Origin: Selaginella moellendorffii
Lineage: Eukaryota; Streptophyta; Lycopodiopsida; Selaginellales; Selaginellaceae
DNA length: 64,000 bases
Reading direction: 5' to 3'
Assembly (NCBI RefSeq): GCF_000143415.4
Contig: NW_003314295.1
Location: forward strand, 1,057,038 to 1,121,037
Shown: piece by piece, positions 15,758 to 25,430 of the stretch
Layout of the letters: each line of letters opens with the position of its first letter
Position numbering within the stretch: the stretch's first letter is position 1
The notes under the pieces: generated by a model
The model's input: only the letters and a program-made list of their open reading frames with translations
Databases searched by the model: none
What the model was told of the DNA's origin: nothing
Program-made: the position numbers and the translations under genes

Positions 15758-17451
15758 CTAGCTAAGAGTGGAGGAGGTGGGAAGAGGCATCGTCCTCGTC
15801 GGCGGAGGAGCACCCATGGAAGCTGTCGACGAAGAATTTCTCTTCAAATCAATCACCACCACAGTGATGTTGTCTTTGCTCCCATTGTGCAAGGCGACCT
15901 TGAGGAGGAGCGAGGCTGCCGTGCCACACGGGGAGTCGTCCTCGTCTTCACAGCTGGTGGAAGTTCGCGAGATATTTGACGTTGCTCGGCGGGGGGGGCG
16001 GCGGCTCGAGAGGCACTTTCGAGCTATGTCGCAAGCGGCCTCGTTCGTGACCTTGTCCCACAGCCCGTCACTCGCCAGAATGAGGCACTCATCGTTGTCA
16101 TGCCGAGGCAGGCACGTCACTTCCGGGTTTGCAATAAGGAACGGAGTCATGAATTGGTCGCCTGTCACCAAAGGAAGAAACAAGAAAAGGCCACGGCTCC
16201 GGTGTTAAAAAGCAAGCGAGGAAAGAAAAACAGGGACGCGAGACTTATCAAGAGACTCACCTATCGATCGTGACATTGCAAGAATTCCCAAAATCCGGGG
16301 GATGTCCCAGTTGATCACTTGGCCCCCGGCAGCCTCCACTCGAGCAAACTCGTCCGGTCTGCTAGGCTGTGGAGGAGGAAGACACAAACAAACATTCGCG
16401 TCAAAGTTCTTATGAAAGAAGAGAAGAACTTTACCTTGTGATCGACCGTGAGGGGGATGGCTCTTCCGCCACGGGACAGCACGGCCCGGCAGTCTCCACA
16501 GTTTGCGACCACGATCTGGCTGCAGCCAACCACGGCCACCACGGCGGTGGAGCCGACGGTCTCTGGAATCTGGACGTCGCAGCCGTTTCCTGCGCAGTTG
16601 CTGCAAGCGTCGCCGCCGCAGCTGGGCCTCCGGACTTGCTCGTCCACCTTGAGGAAGCAGCCGGTCATGACCTCCTCCCACAGCTTCTCCGGATCACTGG
16701 TCTCCTCTTGCCTATGTCTGTTCATCTCGTCCACGAGAACGCGGTGGAGCCGGTCTCGACAATATGCTGCGGCCTGAGAAGATCCAACAAAAACACGCGA
16801 AGTTAGTAAGCTCGCGGCACAGGAAACAAAAGGAAGCTTTGGAAATCCCAGACTAACCTGTGATCCACCGTGACCATCGTAAACTCCAAAGAAATGGTAG
16901 CTCGACGAGGAAGAAGTTGACGCTCCCGAGCAGCCATTGAGGCTGCAAGGCAAGCTCAGGAAATCCGGCTCGGTGGCGACAGTGTCCTCCATCTCTCGCC
17001 TCCTCCCGCAAACTGACACTGTTCCATACGGCGGACAGGAGCTCTGGCCCAACGAGCAGCAACACCCAAGGTTGGGCAAATCCTCGGAGCTCACAGAGCT
17101 CGAGGAGGAGCTCGAGAGCAAAGATGGTAGCATGTCCTCGCTACATTTTCGCTCCTCCTCCTCCTTGCTTTGCTGCTGCTGCTGCTGCTCTTGCCCCTGC
17201 TGCTGCTGCTTGTGTTCTACCACCTCCTCCTCGCTCTTCATCTCCTTGCACAAACCTCCTCCTCCCTGGAAGTTAATCCTCGAGCGCTTGAACAATCCAT
17301 TCCCCGAATTGGCCAGAATCCTGATGCGTCTAATCTCGATACGCTTCCTCCTCAGCGCGCTTGCCGCGCTCTCGCAAGGAAGAACGTCCACGCCCACGCC
17401 CTTACATGGGCATGCGTCGTCCGTGCTTTTGGAAGGAGCCAGTGCGTCCAT
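15758..17451 (-). CDS. Clade A protein phosphatase 2C (ABI1/HAB1-type ABA co-receptor)
   Basis: Clade A PP2Cs dephosphorylate SnRK2 kinases and are inhibited by ABA-bound PYR/PYL receptors. From the ATG at 17449-17451 there is a long variable N-terminus with polyGln (CTG repeats at about 17168-17215) and polySer. The catalytic domain begins at [17 protein letters not shown]. Metal-binding and catalytic motifs follow: [67 protein letters not shown] and [13 protein letters not shown]. The Trp that locks onto the ABA receptor (W300 in ABI1) is present in [13 protein letters not shown]. Four exons with introns after GGSQ, VDHK and SRSIG. The neighbouring divergent gene starts 948 bp away, and an ABRE (ACACGTGGC) lies between them. 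Confidence 0.9.
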
Positions 17452-18398
17452 ATGTCCACCACCCGCAAAAGCTGTAGCTCTTGGAGCGCGCTAGAGATGC
17501 CGAGTGCCGAAAAGCCCCCTGTGTGCTACCAGCTAGCCAGCAAGAAGAGATCCCAGCTACGATTGATGGAGCATTTTCCCCTCTCGAATTTCCCCCAACC
17601 TGTGAGCTCCAGCGCCCGGCCGAGCAGCGATTAATTGCCAGATCCAACAGAAACCCCAGGAATATCGACGAGGATTTCTTACCATGGATCATGCGAGTGC
17701 CAAACAAGAAAAGCAAGGCAATCTTCCCTCGATTTCTCCCGATTTCTCGGAGCCGCGCGCTGGCCGCTGCTGGGAGAATCTCCGCCGGGCGCTCGATCGC
17801 GTCCCTTGCTCGCTCGCGCTCGACCTAGGTGAGCGCTCAAGCTCTCGCACTCGCTCTCTATTTTTTCGTTCGTCTCTCTCTCCTCTCCCCGACTCAGAAA
17901 AAATGGGACGGGAGAAAGGGGCAGCGCGGGCAGGAGGGGCAGGGCGGGCAGCGGGCAGGCCTGAGTAGGGCACCTGCCTTTTCATATGCGAGCCACGGTC
18001 TGCCCGGTCTGCCCTCGGCACATGGCAGCATCTGGGGCGTCCATCGCAGCAAACACGTGGCGCGAAGCCTGGTGATGGGCGATTCACATGGTAATTTTGC
18101 GAGCACATGGCAAACCTTTTTTATTGCCCATCATTCACTTCTTTTCTCAACCATCGAACACGTTGCGTTTTTTGAATTTGTAGACGCTAGGGTTTATGCC
18201 TAGGGTTTACACATCTCTCTCGAAATTTCAGCCTCTCCGGGCGGAATCCTCGATCGAGGGGCTGGCGCTGGCGTTTGTTAGCGGATCGAGCTGGAATGCG
18301 CGTCGCTTCTCCACGCTGGGATAGTTTTTCTCGGGATTTGCCGGAATTTCGGTCGAGAGGCTGGCTGTGGGAGCATCGCGAAGAGCTGAGCGTTCTTG
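17452..18398. promoter_or_regulatory. Divergent intergenic region with an ABRE and telo-boxes
   Basis: Separates the clade A PP2C (minus) from a coiled-coil gene (plus). ACACGTGGC at 18053-18061 is a canonical ABA-response element core. Telo-boxes TAGGGTTT are at 18188-18195 and 18201-18208. A G-rich stretch (GGGCAGGAGGGGCAGGGCGG-like) lies around 17920-17965. No coding signal seen. Confidence 0.5.
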
Positions 18399-19442
18399 AT
18401 GGACCCCCAGGGATCGTTTCTCAATCAGATTCTGTGCTTGAAGCAAGAAATCGATCAGGTATGCGTGCCTGTTGCCTCGCATTCTAACTTTCTAGAGCAG
18501 TTAAACGTCAGGGTCGGGCTAGAGATCCGTGAGACGATAAGATTGGAATCAGAGCTAGTCCGGTGTGCCGAGGACACCCAGGAAGCTGTGAAGGATGAGA
18601 AAGAACTTCTAAGGACTTACGTGATTCGCGAGAACGAGTACTCGGACTTGCACGCCACATCAGGTACCTAGTCTTTTGTTGCTTGGCTGTGGCTATGCTG
18701 AGTGACGCTTAGTTGCCTTGGAGAAAGTAAACCAGGAAACTATGCACGACCTTTCGAAGCTCAAGTCTACGAGGGACGCGCTCAAAAAGAAGATCACTGA
18801 AGAACGGTAGCTTGAGTCATGGTCATGATGGATTTCCTCAATTCTTTTCTTTTTCTCTGACTCAGGGATACATTTATAGCGCACTGCAGGAAGTTTCAGC
18901 AAGCGCACGACGAAGCTTTTAGTGCTGCTTCGGTCCACCTCCGTCGCAGCATCAGAACCATGAATGAAGAAATCGTGTCTCGGGAAGCTTTGATCGCTGA
19001 GAAGAACCGACGGAATGACGGTGATTATGTCAGGTGCTTTTTGCGTGTGTGTTGCTGACACTGCTGAAGTGCATCTCAGAGTTACAGCAACAAGTAGATG
19101 CAGCTCAAGATCACAATTGCAGCTTGCTCATTGACATTGCTAATCTAAAGAAGGAGCTGCAAGTTGCGGAGTCAAAGAGGAAGCTAGAGTGAGTCTTCGA
19201 TTGTTTTTTTATAATCTTATAACAGAGCGACACGTTTGGACAGGCCCCTCGAGATTCTTGAGGAAGAAAAACGTCAGCTACAGGATTGTATTTTAGCTCT
19301 CAAATCCCGTTTAGCCAGCATACAAGGTACTATTGTTAAGGCTGTACCAACCCAATTTGATAACTCTGCTTTCCAGAAAGAAAGAGAGAGATCAGAATGT
19401 CCGATAAAGCTGGAAGCTAGTTCGGCAACTCGTGGGGCCTAG
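18399..19442 (+). CDS. Coiled-coil protein of unknown function
   Basis: The ATG at 18399 (MDPQGSFLNQILCLKQEIDQ) starts a product made almost entirely of heptad-like charged helix: LESELVRCAEDTQEAVKDEK, HDLSKLKSTRDALKKKITEE, RTMNEEIVSREALIAEKNRR, LQVAESKRKL and RQLQDCILALKSRLASIQG. It ends ASSATRGA with the stop TAG at 19440-19442. Five short introns (42 to about 70 nt) were placed by eye; the 42-nt first intron is in frame and could be retained. No catalytic motif, membrane segment or signal peptide is visible. It lies only 217 bp before the next coiled-coil gene on the same strand, and the two could be alternatively read as one locus, but the TAG and a new ATG favour two genes. Family not recognised. 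Confidence 0.6.
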
Positions 19443-19659
19443 CAAGTGATAAGCTAACGCGTTCTGGTGGCTGTAAGGAAATTGCAGGTTCCTGTAGCCA
19501 TTGTGATCCAGTACGCCCTGTGGCTGAAAACACTCCCAAGGTGTGATATCTTTTTCCACGTAGAGCTTATTCTTTTCCTGGTTTTGAGTTGCACTTCCAT
19601 TGTGTGTAGCCGAAAAGTTGTACGAGGCTCATCTCGGGACGAAGTGAATCGTGCCAGAT

Positions 19660-21194
19660 ATGAGTGAAGAGGAAGCCAGGTTACCTCAGAGTTTGATGAG
19701 AGTCCTCCCTGACGACCCCTATGAGCAGCTGGATCTGGCAAGGAAGATTGCCTCTATGGCTCTTGCTACTAGAATGTCGGAATTAGAAAACCGCGTGGGT
19801 AGAATTCGGGAAAATCTTCACGAGAAAGACAATTTGATTGAGGACCTCGAGCGCAGAATTACCGATGCTGATCAAGCCATTCAAAGAGCAAACATTCGCA
19901 TCCTCAAAACGACAGACGATCAGGTTCGCATTGTTTCCTTCTCGCGATGATCTTTGAGCCTGTGTTTGTAGATAAGGCTATCCAAGGAAAACGAAGTGCT
20001 GCAAGGGACCATCACTAGATTGAGGCATGATGTTTCCAAGGTCCAAGCTATCCTCTCTTTCTAAATCGTGTCGAAGTAATCGTGGTCGACTGCAGATGGA
20101 GTCTGTTCGAAAGTCATTGGTCCATACATTGCAGCTGGATAATCCTGTAAGTTGACACTCTTTGTATATACTAAAAACCCTGACCAGCGGCATTATAGCA
20201 TCTACTCGATACCGCAGATGAAAAATCGTTTAGTCAAGAAAACAGGCTTAAAAAAGCCATGTCTATGGACAACTCCCCAAGATCACCTCTTCAGGAACCT
20301 ATCAGAACCCAAAGCTACGACAGAGTGCAAGGTAAGAGCTGCACTCCACTCGCCTAGTGCATCATACTTAATTTTTCACTTCCAGTGGAGGATGATATGC
20401 AATCTTCTAGCGTGGAAGATGCCAGGAGGCGAATGCTTCTTCTTAAAGCGCGCCCGGCTAGAAGGTCCATGTCCGACTTTGCCAAGACTCGCGCTCTGTC
20501 AGTACCACGACAGTTTGATCACGAATCAGATTGTAAGTTTTATTGAATTGGTTCTCCTGTAGCTTTGGGTGGCGTTGACTTTGTTTTGCTTGGTTGTCAG
20601 CTCCACTATCTCAAGAAGGAATCGCACTAACACCACCGATAAGTCCACCCAAAACATCCCCACCCAAGAGTCGGTCGGCAACAGGGTCCCCCGTGAAACA
20701 TAAGATTCCGGCACCGACACCGCCACAAAGACCGCGATATAGCGAGGCTGCTACAGCTCCTAGCTCTCCTCCTCGCTGTAAGTATTCGTCCTTTTGGAAA
20801 CTTTGCCATTAAACACGTCCAGTTGTTGCGCAGCCCCCTCGATGATGAAAGCCGATGGAAAGGAGTTTTTTCGGCAAGCAAAGTAAGACAGTGTCTTTTC
20901 TTTCCATTTTTCAGACGAAGACGAGCTGTTTTTTCTCCTTTTTTTTCCAGGAGCCGCCTTCCTTACGACCAGTTCCGTGCGTTGCTAAACACTATCAAAG
21001 AGCTCAATTCCCACCTGCGGACGCGAGAGGTACGTACCACCAAACTGGGGAATAAAAAGAGAGAAAAGGTGTGGCATACACTGACTGGTTGTGTTCGTGT
21101 TGTGTGCCAGGATGCCTTGAGAAAAGCGGACGAGATATTTGGAACAGAAAACAAGGATTTGTATGCGTTTCTCTGCCAGCACCTCCCTTCCTAA
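19660..21194 (+). CDS. At4g15545/NAIP-like coiled-coil protein
   Basis: Starts at the ATG at 19660. The N-terminal block MRVLPDDPYEQLDLARKIAS and the following SELENRVGRIRENLHEKDNL coiled coil match the plant At4g15545 family, as I recall described as NAI2-interacting proteins at the ER (recollection, not checked). The C-terminal block RLPYDQFRALLNTIKELNSH followed by DALRKADEIFGTENKDLY is the family's other conserved end. The middle is Ser/Pro-rich and disordered (ALTPPISPPKTSPPKSRSAT). About eight exons with short introns; stop TAA at 21192-21194. Both conserved ends in the right order make the family assignment firm; the molecular role is not clear from sequence. Confidence 0.8.
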
Positions 21195-21348
21195 GGTAAC
21201 AACAAGTCTTTCAATCTTGTCAGTGATCTTCCAAGTCTTTCAATCTTGTCGGTGATCTTACAACTTCTTTCGCACGGACAAAGCGAGGCAATGCCGAGAC
21301 AACGACGCTCCTCTTCTTTCTTCCAAGATTGATGAAGGACAAAACGCA

Positions 21349-22944
21349 ATGGAAGTCCTTGTCCGCAACAACAACATCGCTCTGGCCAGGTGTTTCGCCG
21401 ATGCGCGGCTCGACGACGCGCGCGCCACCTTTTCTGCAATGCAAGAATGCGACGTCGTGTCCTACAACACGCTGCTGTCCGGCTATGCCCGAAACGGGCA
21501 TCTGCGGGAAGCGCAAGAGGTCTTCGCCCAGATGCCCGAGCACGACCGCATCTCGTGGAACGCGATCATCGCCGCGCACGCCCGCGCCGGCGATGCCGCT
21601 GGTGCGCAGCGCCTCTTCGATCGCTCGCCCGAGAGGAGCATTGTCTCGTGGTCCGCGCTCCTCCACGCAAATGCCCAAAGCGGAAATCTGGCGAGTGCCA
21701 CCGCGCTCTTCGATCGCATGCCCGAGTGGAACGTCGTGGTGTGGAACACGATGCTCGAGTGCCATGCCCGGCGCGGAAATCTGCGAGCGCTGGCGGATCT
21801 CTTCGACGCGATGCCGGCGCGCGACGTGGTGTCGTGGAACACTGCGGTGGTGGCATTTGCGCGGCACGGGCGGATCGATCGGGCGCGGGAGATCTTCGCC
21901 GCTGCGCCCGCGCGATCGGCCGCGTCCTGGGCTGCGATGATCCAGGCGCTCGGTGGCGAGCGAGAACAAGCCGAGGAGCTCTTCGCCCAGATCCCGGAGG
22001 TGAGCATCGCGTGTTGCAACGCTATGGCGGCAGCGCGGGCTCGCGGTGGCGACTCGGAGGGAGTGATAGCTCTGCTCGATTCTATACCCGATCACGACGC
22101 TGCGTCGTGGACGCTTCTACTACACGATTGCGCGCGCTCTGGCAAGCTCGAGCAAGCGAAATCCACATTCGATCGCATGCCAAGAAGAGATCTAGTAGCC
22201 TGGAACGCGCTTATCTCCGCATATGCCCAAAATGGGCATTTTTATGAAGTAAAACACTTCTTTGATTCCATGCCTGAGAGAGATCTCGTGTCGTGGAACA
22301 TACTTCTAGGCTGCTACTCGGAAGCAAAAGAGGCAAATATTGCAAATCATCTCTTTGCTACAATGCCAGAGAAGGATTCCATCTCCTGGAATTCTCTCCT
22401 CTCTGCAGAAGCCCAGACATGGCATCTGTCCCAGTCGAAGCTCTTCTTCGAGCGAATGCCGGAACTCACTCCGGTTTCTTGGAGTTGCCTGGTTGCCGCC
22501 TACAGCCACTTTGGGCGGTCCCAAGACGCGATTCTTTCCTTCCGCTCGATGCTCCTCGCAGGCCACGGTGCCAACCAGATTGCTCTCTCGGCAGTTCTTG
22601 CTGCCTGTTCTCGAGCTGGATTGCTTCTCCCGGTGTGGAACCACTTCACCTCGGCCCAGGTGGATCACTGCCTGTCTCCGGACGCGTACAACTACTTCTC
22701 CGTCCTGGACGTGCTCGCGAGATCGGGACAGCTCCAGGCTGCGGTGGATCTTTTCCACAGCATGCCGTTTGCTCCCACCATCCCGGCATGGACGTGCCTT
22801 TTTACTGCCGTTCTCAAAGCCGATCAAAACTTCTGTCCCTTGCTCGTGTCACGCTACTGCCACTACGCGTCGGCCTCTTGCCGCAAGAATCCTGATTCGT
22901 TTGGCAGCGCGGACGAAGTTCCTGCAAGCCACACGACAGAGTGA
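21349..22944 (+). CDS. Intronless PPR protein built of about 31-aa repeats, C-terminus antisense to an AUX/IAA exon
   Basis: Single-exon 531-aa pentatricopeptide repeat protein; such proteins bind organellar RNA in a base-specific way. At least 12 tandem repeats of about 31 aa are visible, each with a variant of DVVSWNTLLSGYARNG (for example DVVSYNTLLSGYARNG, DRISWNAIIAAHARAG, DLVAWNALISAYAQNG). The uniform 31-residue spacing resembles S/SS-type motif arrays. There is no complete E or DYW domain: after TIPAWTCLFTAVLKADQN the expected E-domain sequence is absent. The last ~31 codons (22849-22944) include the antisense of the final coding exon of the IAA33-like gene. No clear transit peptide is seen at MEVLVRNNNIALARCFADAR. 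Confidence 0.88.
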   Translation: MEVLVRNNNIALARCFADARLDDARATFSAMQECDVVSYNTLLSGYARNGHLREAQEVFAQMPEHDRISWNAIIAAHARAGDAAGAQRLFDRSPERSIVSWSALLHANAQSGNLASATALFDRMPEWNVVVWNTMLECHARRGNLRALADLFDAMPARDVVSWNTAVVAFARHGRIDRAREIFAAAPARSAASWAAMIQALGGEREQAEELFAQIPEVSIACCNAMAAARARGGDSEGVIALLDSIPDHDAASWTLLLHDCARSGKLEQAKSTFDRMPRRDLVAWNALISAYAQNGHFYEVKHFFDSMPERDLVSWNILLGCYSEAKEANIANHLFATMPEKDSISWNSLLSAEAQTWHLSQSKLFFERMPELTPVSWSCLVAAYSHFGRSQDAILSFRSMLLAGHGANQIALSAVLAACSRAGLLLPVWNHFTSAQVDHCLSPDAYNYFSVLDVLARSGQLQAAVDLFHSMPFAPTIPAWTCLFTAVLKADQNFCPLLVSRYCHYASASCRKNPDSFGSADEVPASHTTE

Positions 22945-24352
22945 GAACGAAGCACAGTAGCAGCAGAGCTGGAAAGAATCGCAGAGCACGAAAAAGGTGA
23001 CTTACACGTACTCAAGCAGCAGGAATTGACAAAGCACAGCCAAACCAGGAAGAGAGACATTCACAGTGTTTTCGCGGAGGAAACTGTAAAAGATGCGAGC
23101 ACCACCTCCAGGAGAGATCACCGGCGAGGAGGAGGTCACCCTCGGCGTCCTCGTACGCGATAATGTGGTGCGGGATTGCGTTAGAGAGGCTGCAAGCTTG
23201 CTCCGCCGCCGCTGTGGAGGCTTCCTCCTCCGATCCGAACATCGATCGTAGTGCCGCTGCGAAGCTGCCATAGCCATCGTAGTCACTCAGGCAAATCCTC
23301 CCATCTATGGAGCGTCCCTCCATGACGACAGTGATGACTCGGGTCTGCTCCGGCGGACGTCCCAGGAATAAGTTCTCCCTACCACCTACAGTTGCAACTT
23401 TAGACTAGAATTTTTCCACATCTTTGCGATGGATGATGAAATGAGTACCTGGGTTGTGGAGACCGAGTCCCACACTGCTGGAAGGAAGATTCCAGCCCTG
23501 CTGCGGCAAAGGAAAGTTCATGTCTGGCCGGAAGTTGGCGTTCAAGCCAGTGAAGTAGCTCGCTGTTTGGTTCTTCCAGCCATGAGATAAGACCAGCGAG
23601 CTCGACGGCAGTGCCACTGCCTGGCTCATTTCCGGTCGCCACTCGACAAAGCTTTTGCCTTCGGCTTTCTTAGAACCGATGGTCCTGGCGTTGCCATTGT
23701 CCGTCACGTCCTGGCTCATCAAGCCCGCGCCGTGGTGCTCCTCCGGACGACCGAGAAACGGCGACTTCTCGTGCGGAATGCTCGTCGGCCGGATCACTGA
23801 CGTGGGGAGGCGTAACTCTGGCCGGAACTGCGGCGGAGGATAGCTGTAAGGTGGTGGCTGCCTGAATCCCGCCGCTGGGACAGTTGATGGATCCACTGGC
23901 TGTTGCTGTAGCCACCAAGCTGATGCTGATGCTGCTGCTGATGGTGCTGCTGCTGCTCCAGCCGTGTTTGGATCGTGCTGGGAATTATGAGGATCACCTG
24001 GAGTTGACTTGTCCAGATTGCCTGTAGCTCCTCCTGGGCCCTGCTGTTGATCCGGAGAATGCTTTCCACCATCGCCGAGATCCTGCTGCTGATCAGGAGA
24101 CTTTTGAGCCACTGCTCCTCCCCCACTCCTCCGTCTCTTCTTCTTCTTCTTTTCGTCTCCCGCGGCCTTATCCGCCTCCGGGGAGGATCCACTCGTCTTC
24201 TCCAGATCCAAGTTTTGCAGGCCAGCGATCGTGGAAGCTCGCTGATCCAAGCTCGTCTGGCGGTGACACGGCGAGCTGCCAGAATTCGAGACCGACTGAG
24301 ATGGAGAGCCCGGGTCCTGTGCCGGCTGCTTGTCTTTCACGGAAGAAACCAT
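22849..24352 (-). CDS. Non-canonical AUX/IAA (IAA33-like) PB1-domain protein
   Basis: Three exons are supported: 23449-24352, 23106-23385 and 22849-22921. The last two encode a PB1 domain (AUX/IAA domains III/IV): VVMEGRSIDGRICLSDYDGY, then the OPCA-type acidic block AYEDAEGDLLLAGDLSW, then across a 184-nt intron RNFVRAAKRIRIL, just where IAA33-type proteins have WKDFVRVAKRIRI. The N-terminal exon is long and disordered (Gln/Pro/Ser-rich, KKKKKRRR). I see no GWPPV/I degron and no clear LxLxL repressor motif, so TIR1/AFB auxin-dependent degradation is not expected. The start is uncertain: the ATG at 24350-24352 is the first in the continuous frame, but an upstream ATG at 24537-24539 would fit only if a 28-nt intron were real, which is too short. 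Confidence 0.8.
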
Positions 24353-25430
24353 GGAGGACCACCACTGGTACTGCAACTTGCTCGAGAGTTCCTCTTCCAG
24401 TAGTGTTGACTAGAGGCTATGACGGAGTCACACTCACCAGTCGTAGCAGCATCCATGATTGTTTCGGCCAAGCATTCTCTGGCTGTTGGTGGTGCCGCTC
24501 GTGATTCTCCTCCTCTCGAGTACAATCATCCAAATCCATTCCTGCAAAGCAAAGGAAATGGATGATGAGTGTACCGATTCCAATCGAACTTCCCAAAAGC
24601 ACACGTACATCATCTCACAGTGCTGCTGCCGTGTTCTCGAGTGAATCCAGCCCACACCATCCACATTTCTCCATCGCGAATGCGCCGCGCGGATCGGAGA
24701 AGCAAAGAATACCGGTGGATGCTCCAGGAAATTAGAAGGAATGAAAGCGAGGTCCGAAGAAAACGTGCATAAAAGATGGGGCAATCTCCCAAATATTTTC
24801 GCCCATACGCGAATCACCTCACACTCGTCGAGATCATGTCGCGAGCGATCCAAGATCCTGCAAAGCACGCGCAGGATCTCTCGTGAGGCGGTCGCTCGCG
24901 CGCTCGCTGGCTGTGCCGCAATCAATCAATCCCACTTGATCGATCGCCCGCGCTTACCTCTCGCTCTCGCAATCACGGGCGCTCCTCTCGGGCAATAAAA
25001 TCCATCCATCTCTTGAATGCGATGCGATGCCACTAGAGAAGAAGAATAGCTAGAAAAGAAAAAGAGAGGGGGAAAAACCTACAAAGCTTGTTTGTTGTTG
25101 TGAAAGATCTGGCCTTCTTTCTTTCTTGCGCTGCCGCCGTCCCAAAACGGCAGGTCCCCAAAATGCCGCCCTCGCATCCCGGCCGTCCAAACTAGGGCTG
25201 GCGTCAAGCACGGTCGTTTAGTTAAATACGTGGAATTTGACTTTGTCGGATTCATGTTGTGGACGTGGGTTTGGGGTTTGCAGTCAAAGACGCTGCACCC
25301 CACCAACGTGACACCACCCTATAAATCTCTGTTCTTTGTTTGGTTTGATCTTGCTGACGTCACAACCAAGGCATGGGTTTTCAAACAGTTGACATTGGCA
25401 TGCTTTAGACATATCATCATGTAATGTAGT
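24353..25430 (-). promoter_or_regulatory. 5' UTR and upstream region of the IAA33-like gene
   Basis: GC-balanced DNA up to about 25080, probably the 5' leader, possibly with a leader intron (TTTGCAG acceptor-like site at about 24542-24548 on the minus strand). No conserved protein is visible in the open frames here. AT content rises sharply after about 25430. Confidence 0.35.

Noticed and set aside
23012-23105. Read-through C-terminus of the IAA33-like protein (DLSWRWCSHLL...)
   Set aside because: The phase-matched exon at 22849-22921 gives the conserved NFVRAAKRIRIL; the read-through gives no similarity.
24434-24925. 163-residue minus-strand open frame
   Set aside because: No similarity to a known family and it overlaps the probable 5' leader of the IAA33-like gene.
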